Shown: positions 61,438-64,000 of the stretch, piece after piece
Numbering within the stretch: position 1 is the stretch's first letter
How the letters are laid out: each line of letters opens with the position of its first letter
Assembly (NCBI RefSeq): GCF_000166195.2
Contig: NZ_CM001403.1
Span: forward strand, 5,474,432-5,538,431
Origin: Mucilaginibacter paludis DSM 18603
GTDB taxonomy: Bacteria > Bacteroidota > Bacteroidia > Sphingobacteriales > Sphingobacteriaceae
Direction: 5' to 3'
Length of the DNA: 64,000 bases
Notes under the pieces: model-generated
Databases searched by the model: none
What the model was told of the DNA's origin: nothing
The model's input: the letters and a program-made list of their open reading frames with translations, nothing else
Position numbers and translations under genes: made by a program

Positions 61438-62060
61438 TAGTCAACAATGGCTTCCTTATCGGGATGATATAAATACTCAAACATCAGGTCGATCTGCGAA
61501 GGCAGCACCCGGTCTGTGGACAGTTCAGGTATGGTGTTTTGATCAAAGAATCCCACATCTAAAATATCAAACGCTCCGGTATGCTCTCCGCCGGTGATGT
61601 GGCACCTGATGAATATTTTGTAAGTATAATCCAGTTGGGGTGGGTGCGGATGATGGCGCTTATCCAGCACAGCCAATAGTTTTTTGGGTGCCACGATAAA
61701 GCCGGTTTCTTCAAAAGCTTCCTTTACAGCTACTTCAGTGGGCGAGAGGCCAATATCTGCCCATCCTCCCGGTAACGACCATTTGCCGTCAGCCTTTTCT
61801 TTCACCAGCAAAATCTGGTTCTGATCGTTAAAAATCACGGCGCGTATATCCACCTTAGGTGTGATATATTCTTTTTTGTCGTTAAAATAGAGGGAAAGGC
61901 TTTCTAAGGGATGGTCGGTAGCCAGATTCATCATCTCCAGACTAATCTGTTCCAGTTCTTTGTAACGTTCCACCTCATAGCCGTTAGTCGCATAAGTTAA
62001 ACCAATATGCGACATGGTTTTGAGCCGCTTGGCATAGTTTAAAAGTTTTTCGGACGGCAT
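61437..62060 (-). CDS. NUDIX hydrolase
   Basis: A 207-residue NUDIX protein with an N-terminal helical extension (about 1-60, as in ADP-sugar or Nudix_hydro_N types). The Nudix box reads GGWADIGLSPTEVAVKEAFE, then ETGF. The REUXEEXGU core appears as KEAFEETGF, with Lys for Arg, and the usual first Glu is replaced by Leu. The C-terminal part has a PPQLDYTYKIFIRC strand. The substrate is a nucleoside diphosphate derivative. It is coupled to the gene at 60784, and 5 bases separate it from 62066. Confidence 0.88.
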   Translation of the reverse strand: MPSEKLLNYAKRLKTMSHIGLTYATNGYEVERYKELEQISLEMMNLATDHPLESLSLYFNDKKEYITPKVDIRAVIFNDQNQILLVKEKADGKWSLPGGWADIGLSPTEVAVKEAFEETGFIVAPKKLLAVLDKRHHPHPPQLDYTYKIFIRCHITGGEHTGAFDILDVGFFDQNTIPELSTDRVLPSQIDLMFEYLYHPDKEAIVD

Positions 62061-62065
62061 AAGTG

Positions 62066-62566
62066 TTATATAGATGTTGATGCTTGCAGCGATGTATTCA
62101 CAACGGATTGGATGGCTTTATCAGTCAACCTGATCTCCAGCAAAATGAGTAAAATAAAAATACTGTAAAATAGGGCCATATAAGCAAGTACTTCAATACC
62201 ATCATGGTTTTTATATAATAAGGCGAGAACGGCTAAGAGCATCACGGACAGGAAACAAAATGCTACCGAGGATATAAAGCTTAACCTGACCTTATAGAAT
62301 TGATGATTAGGGTCCTTTGAAAAATTGATGATCAGCTTAGGCAAAAGGTCTTCTATTGAATAACGAATACGTGTAAAATTAGTACTCTTTTTTCCTTCTG
62401 ACCCAAAAAAACGTTTGTCGGTGCCGGCAAGCATTCTTGATGAAGTAAAATCAAGCGGATTATTGCGTTTTAACGAAACTTTCCTGATCGCTTTTGCTAC
62501 CTGATCCTTGTCTGGTTGAGTTAGCAATACTTTTTTAAAGTAAATCATAACTGTGATATGAGCCAT
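62066..62566 (-). CDS. Unknown two-helix membrane protein
   Basis: About 166 residues from the ATG at 62566 (or 160 from 62548). The open frame reaches 62647, but its first 27 residues are encoded by a GC-rich repeat (CGGGGGCTTTACGAACCCG). Two adjacent hydrophobic helices stand in the C-terminal half (about 100-118 and 125-145). It is upstream of the NUDIX gene in the same operon; the family is not recognised. Confidence 0.6.
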   Translation of the reverse strand: MAHITVMIYFKKVLLTQPDKDQVAKAIRKVSLKRNNPLDFTSSRMLAGTDKRFFGSEGKKSTNFTRIRYSIEDLLPKLIINFSKDPNHQFYKVRLSFISSVAFCFLSVMLLAVLALLYKNHDGIEVLAYMALFYSIFILLILLEIRLTDKAIQSVVNTSLQASTSI

Positions 62567-62599
62567 AAATATAAAAAATAGAATTAAGAATTGGCTTGG

Positions 62600-62790
62600 T
62601 GTTCCCGCGGGGGCTTTACGAACCCGGTTATCAGGAAGGCGACACATGTTCGTCGCGCGGTGAACACACCCCTACAGCCGCACCGCCCGGGACGCCCTGT
62701 CAAAAGGGGAGTTTGAAAAATTAGATGATAAAGCGTTGGCCCTGAGCGATTCCCCTCTTGAGAGGGGCGGAGGGGTGTGTTTTATGCAAG
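62600..62790. repeat. GC-rich inverted repeat region
   Basis: CCCCTCTTGAGAGGGG (62754-62769) is a perfect palindrome followed by CGGAGGGGTGTGTTTT. On the left, GTGAACACACCCCTACAGCC (62660-62679) carries the inverse ACACACCCC. CGGGGGCTTTACGAACCCGG is another unit. The motif recurs as CGCTCTCAAGAGGGGGATC near 54482. Confidence 0.7.
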
Positions 62791-62809
62791 CGACAGGGAT
62801 ATCCCAACC

Positions 62810-63517
62810 TTATCCAATCCACTCCAATACCTCCATAATTTTATCCGCACTTTTAAAATTGGGGTGCTCAAAATTAGTATCAACCACCTCGTGAGCCCAG
62901 GTAGTATGGAAAGGGATGTGGATGCCATGCCCGCCAATTTTAATTACCGGCAAAATATCCGATTTTAACGAATTACCGATCATCAAAAACTCCTCGGGTT
63001 TAATATCCAGCCGTTTAATCAGCTTAAGATAATCATCCTCCGCCTTTTCAGACATGACTTCGATGTGGTGGAAATAATGCCCCAGGCCCGATTTATGCAG
63101 CTTGCGTTGCTGATCCAGCAGATCGCCCTTGGTTGCTACCACCAACCGGAAATGAGGTTTAAGCGCCGATAGTACTTGCTCAGTATCATCCAGCAGTTCA
63201 ATAGGCTCTTCCAGCACTTCTTTGCCCATCTGGATAATGCGTTCCACAATGTCGATGTTTATTTTTTTATCAGATACTTTAAGAGCCGTCTCTATCATCG
63301 ATAAAATAAAACCTTTAACGCCGTAGCCATATAGCGCCAGGTTGCCAATTTCGGTTTTAAGGAGCTCGCGTTCAATATTGTGCCCGGTTAAAAAGCCCTC
63401 CAGCAAGGCGTAAAACTTCTCTTCTGTTCTTCTAAAATAAGGTTCGTTTACCCAAAGGGTATCGTCAGCATCAAAGGCAATAACTTTGATGTTGGTATTC
63501 GTATAAAGCCTGTTCAT
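62810..63517 (-). CDS. HAD-superfamily hydrolase
   Basis: A 235-residue phosphatase from the ATG at 63517 (MNRLYTNTNIKVIAFDADDTLW). Motif I is DADDT (nucleophile Asp and acid Asp). A helical cap occupies about 20-95. Motif II Thr is in LVVATKGD, motif III Lys is in MSEKAEDDY, and motif IV is MIGNSLKSD. The length and C1 cap fit phosphoglycolate-phosphatase- or YjjG-like enzymes. The open frame to 63574 lacks support as coding. Confidence 0.92.
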   Translation of the reverse strand: MNRLYTNTNIKVIAFDADDTLWVNEPYFRRTEEKFYALLEGFLTGHNIERELLKTEIGNLALYGYGVKGFILSMIETALKVSDKKINIDIVERIIQMGKEVLEEPIELLDDTEQVLSALKPHFRLVVATKGDLLDQQRKLHKSGLGHYFHHIEVMSEKAEDDYLKLIKRLDIKPEEFLMIGNSLKSDILPVIKIGGHGIHIPFHTTWAHEVVDTNFEHPNFKSADKIMEVLEWIG

Positions 63518-63641
63518 GTTATTTACAATTTCTTCTCGGTTACAACGGGTTTGCGGCTTGCTAATTGAGCGCAATATATTGAATTGACGGTAATATTACA
63601 CACAAATCAGCGTCAGCTTATTCAAAATCGAAAATATTTGT

Positions 63642-63649
63642 TACCTTTG
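63642..63649 (+). promoter_or_regulatory. -7 box of guaB
   Basis: TACCTTTG matches TAnnTTTG exactly and lies 32 bases before the guaB ATG. No standard TTTG was found at the -33 position, so this rests on the -7 box. Confidence 0.45.
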
Positions 63650-63681
63650 CCCGGCAAATAATAACCCCAAAATTGTTTGCC

Positions 63682-64000
63682 ATGCAATCAGACCCCTCCA
63701 AATTTGTAGCCGAAGGTTTAACGTACGACGATGTTTTACTGTTACCGGCTTACTCTGAAGTTTTACCGCGCGAAGTTGATACCCGGTCGTTTTTAACCCG
63801 GAATATCAGGCTCAATGTGCCCATTGTTTCGGCCGCTATGGATACCGTAACCGAAGCTGCTTTGGCTATAGCCATTGCGCAGGCCGGTGGTATCGGCATG
63901 CTGCACAAAAACATGACCATTACCCAGCAGGCCGATGAGGTGCGTAAGGTAAAGCGCTCCGAAAGCGGGATGATCCAGGATCCGGTTACTTTGCTGGAAA
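63682..64000 (+). CDS. guaB: IMP dehydrogenase, N-terminal part (runs off window)
   Basis: This enzyme oxidises IMP to XMP with NAD in guanine nucleotide synthesis. About 106 residues are seen: MQSDPSKFVAEGLTYDDVLL, then LLPAYSEVLPREVDTRSF, NIRLNVPIVSAAMDTVTEAA and GGIGMLHKNMT, all conserved GuaB sequence. The catalytic Cys lies beyond the window. It is divergent from the HAD gene. Confidence 0.96.
   Translation, partial: MQSDPSKFVAEGLTYDDVLLLPAYSEVLPREVDTRSFLTRNIRLNVPIVSAAMDTVTEAALAIAIAQAGGIGMLHKNMTITQQADEVRKVKRSESGMIQDPVTLLE

Noticed and set aside
1..64000. tRNA, rRNA or prophage genes
   Set aside because: No cloverleaf with GGTTCRA arm, no rRNA segments and no phage structural or integrase genes were seen by reading the intergenic regions.

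Overview
The window looks like a chromosomal stretch of a Bacteroidota bacterium, most likely family Sphingobacteriaceae and probably Mucilaginibacter or a close relative. Supporting signs are a carboxypeptidase-regulatory/TonB-type outer membrane protein, a MG2-domain cell-surface protein, paired DUF1800/DUF1501 genes, a SlyD-type FKBP, group III truncated haemoglobin, Bacteroidota-type promoter boxes (TAnnTTTG with an upstream TTTG), little Shine-Dalgarno signal, and many dispersed GTCATCCCGAGG/GTCATTGCGAGG palindromes. The genus is an inference from protein style; no database was searched.

Layout. 1-8 kb: the 5' part of citrate synthase, a 1082-residue hybrid histidine kinase, a Crp/Fnr-like regulator, an SDR, CorA, and two tandem BLUF blue-light sensor genes, one frameshifted. 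8-12 kb: a lutA-lutB-lutC-crotonase operon for L-lactate oxidation with a good upstream promoter. 12-24 kb: a Cys-rich membrane protein, a PhnB-like protein, a TPR histidine kinase, an acyl-CoA thioesterase, a secreted Gly-rich protein followed by a large outer-membrane barrel protein, an aldo/keto reductase, a lipoprotein esterase, and an ECF sigma factor overlapping a membrane partner. 24-37 kb: a GH13 branching-enzyme-like protein, an IS3 remnant that cuts off a GIY-YIG gene, a thioredoxin-fold DUF255 protein, SlyD, a MG2-domain protein, an MHS-type MFS transporter, a DUF72 protein, a secreted unknown, a globin and an NTF2-like protein.

37.7-45.3 kb is the most dynamic part. It holds a frameshifted IS110-family element, a ywbE/DUF1345 cluster, argH, and a nested composite. 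In the composite an IS110-family element (about 42676-45185) has split a palindromic genomic repeat and was itself invaded by an IS630-family element (42874-44072). Upstream of the IS110 transposase the DNA folds, once the IS630 is removed, into two stem-loops. Their loops carry short segments matching the left flank, right flank, right end and left end of the element, all sharing the dinucleotide AT. This is the layout expected of a bridge RNA, and the IS630 lies inside its donor-loop guide. The insertion separates argH from an ArgE-like M20 deacetylase on the same strand.

46-64 kb: a tolC-hlyD-RND efflux operon; about 1.5 kb of repeat-only DNA with a 0.4-kb segmental duplication; a nitrilase-family hydrolase; a polysaccharide deacetylase lipoprotein; MITE-like palindromic elements; an S1/P1 nuclease; the DUF1800/DUF1501 pair; a small NUDIX operon; a HAD phosphatase; and the start of guaB. 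GC-rich palindromic repeats run into several reading frames and form the ends of ArgH, the HlyD-type adaptor and the RND pump. No tRNA, rRNA, CRISPR array or prophage was seen.
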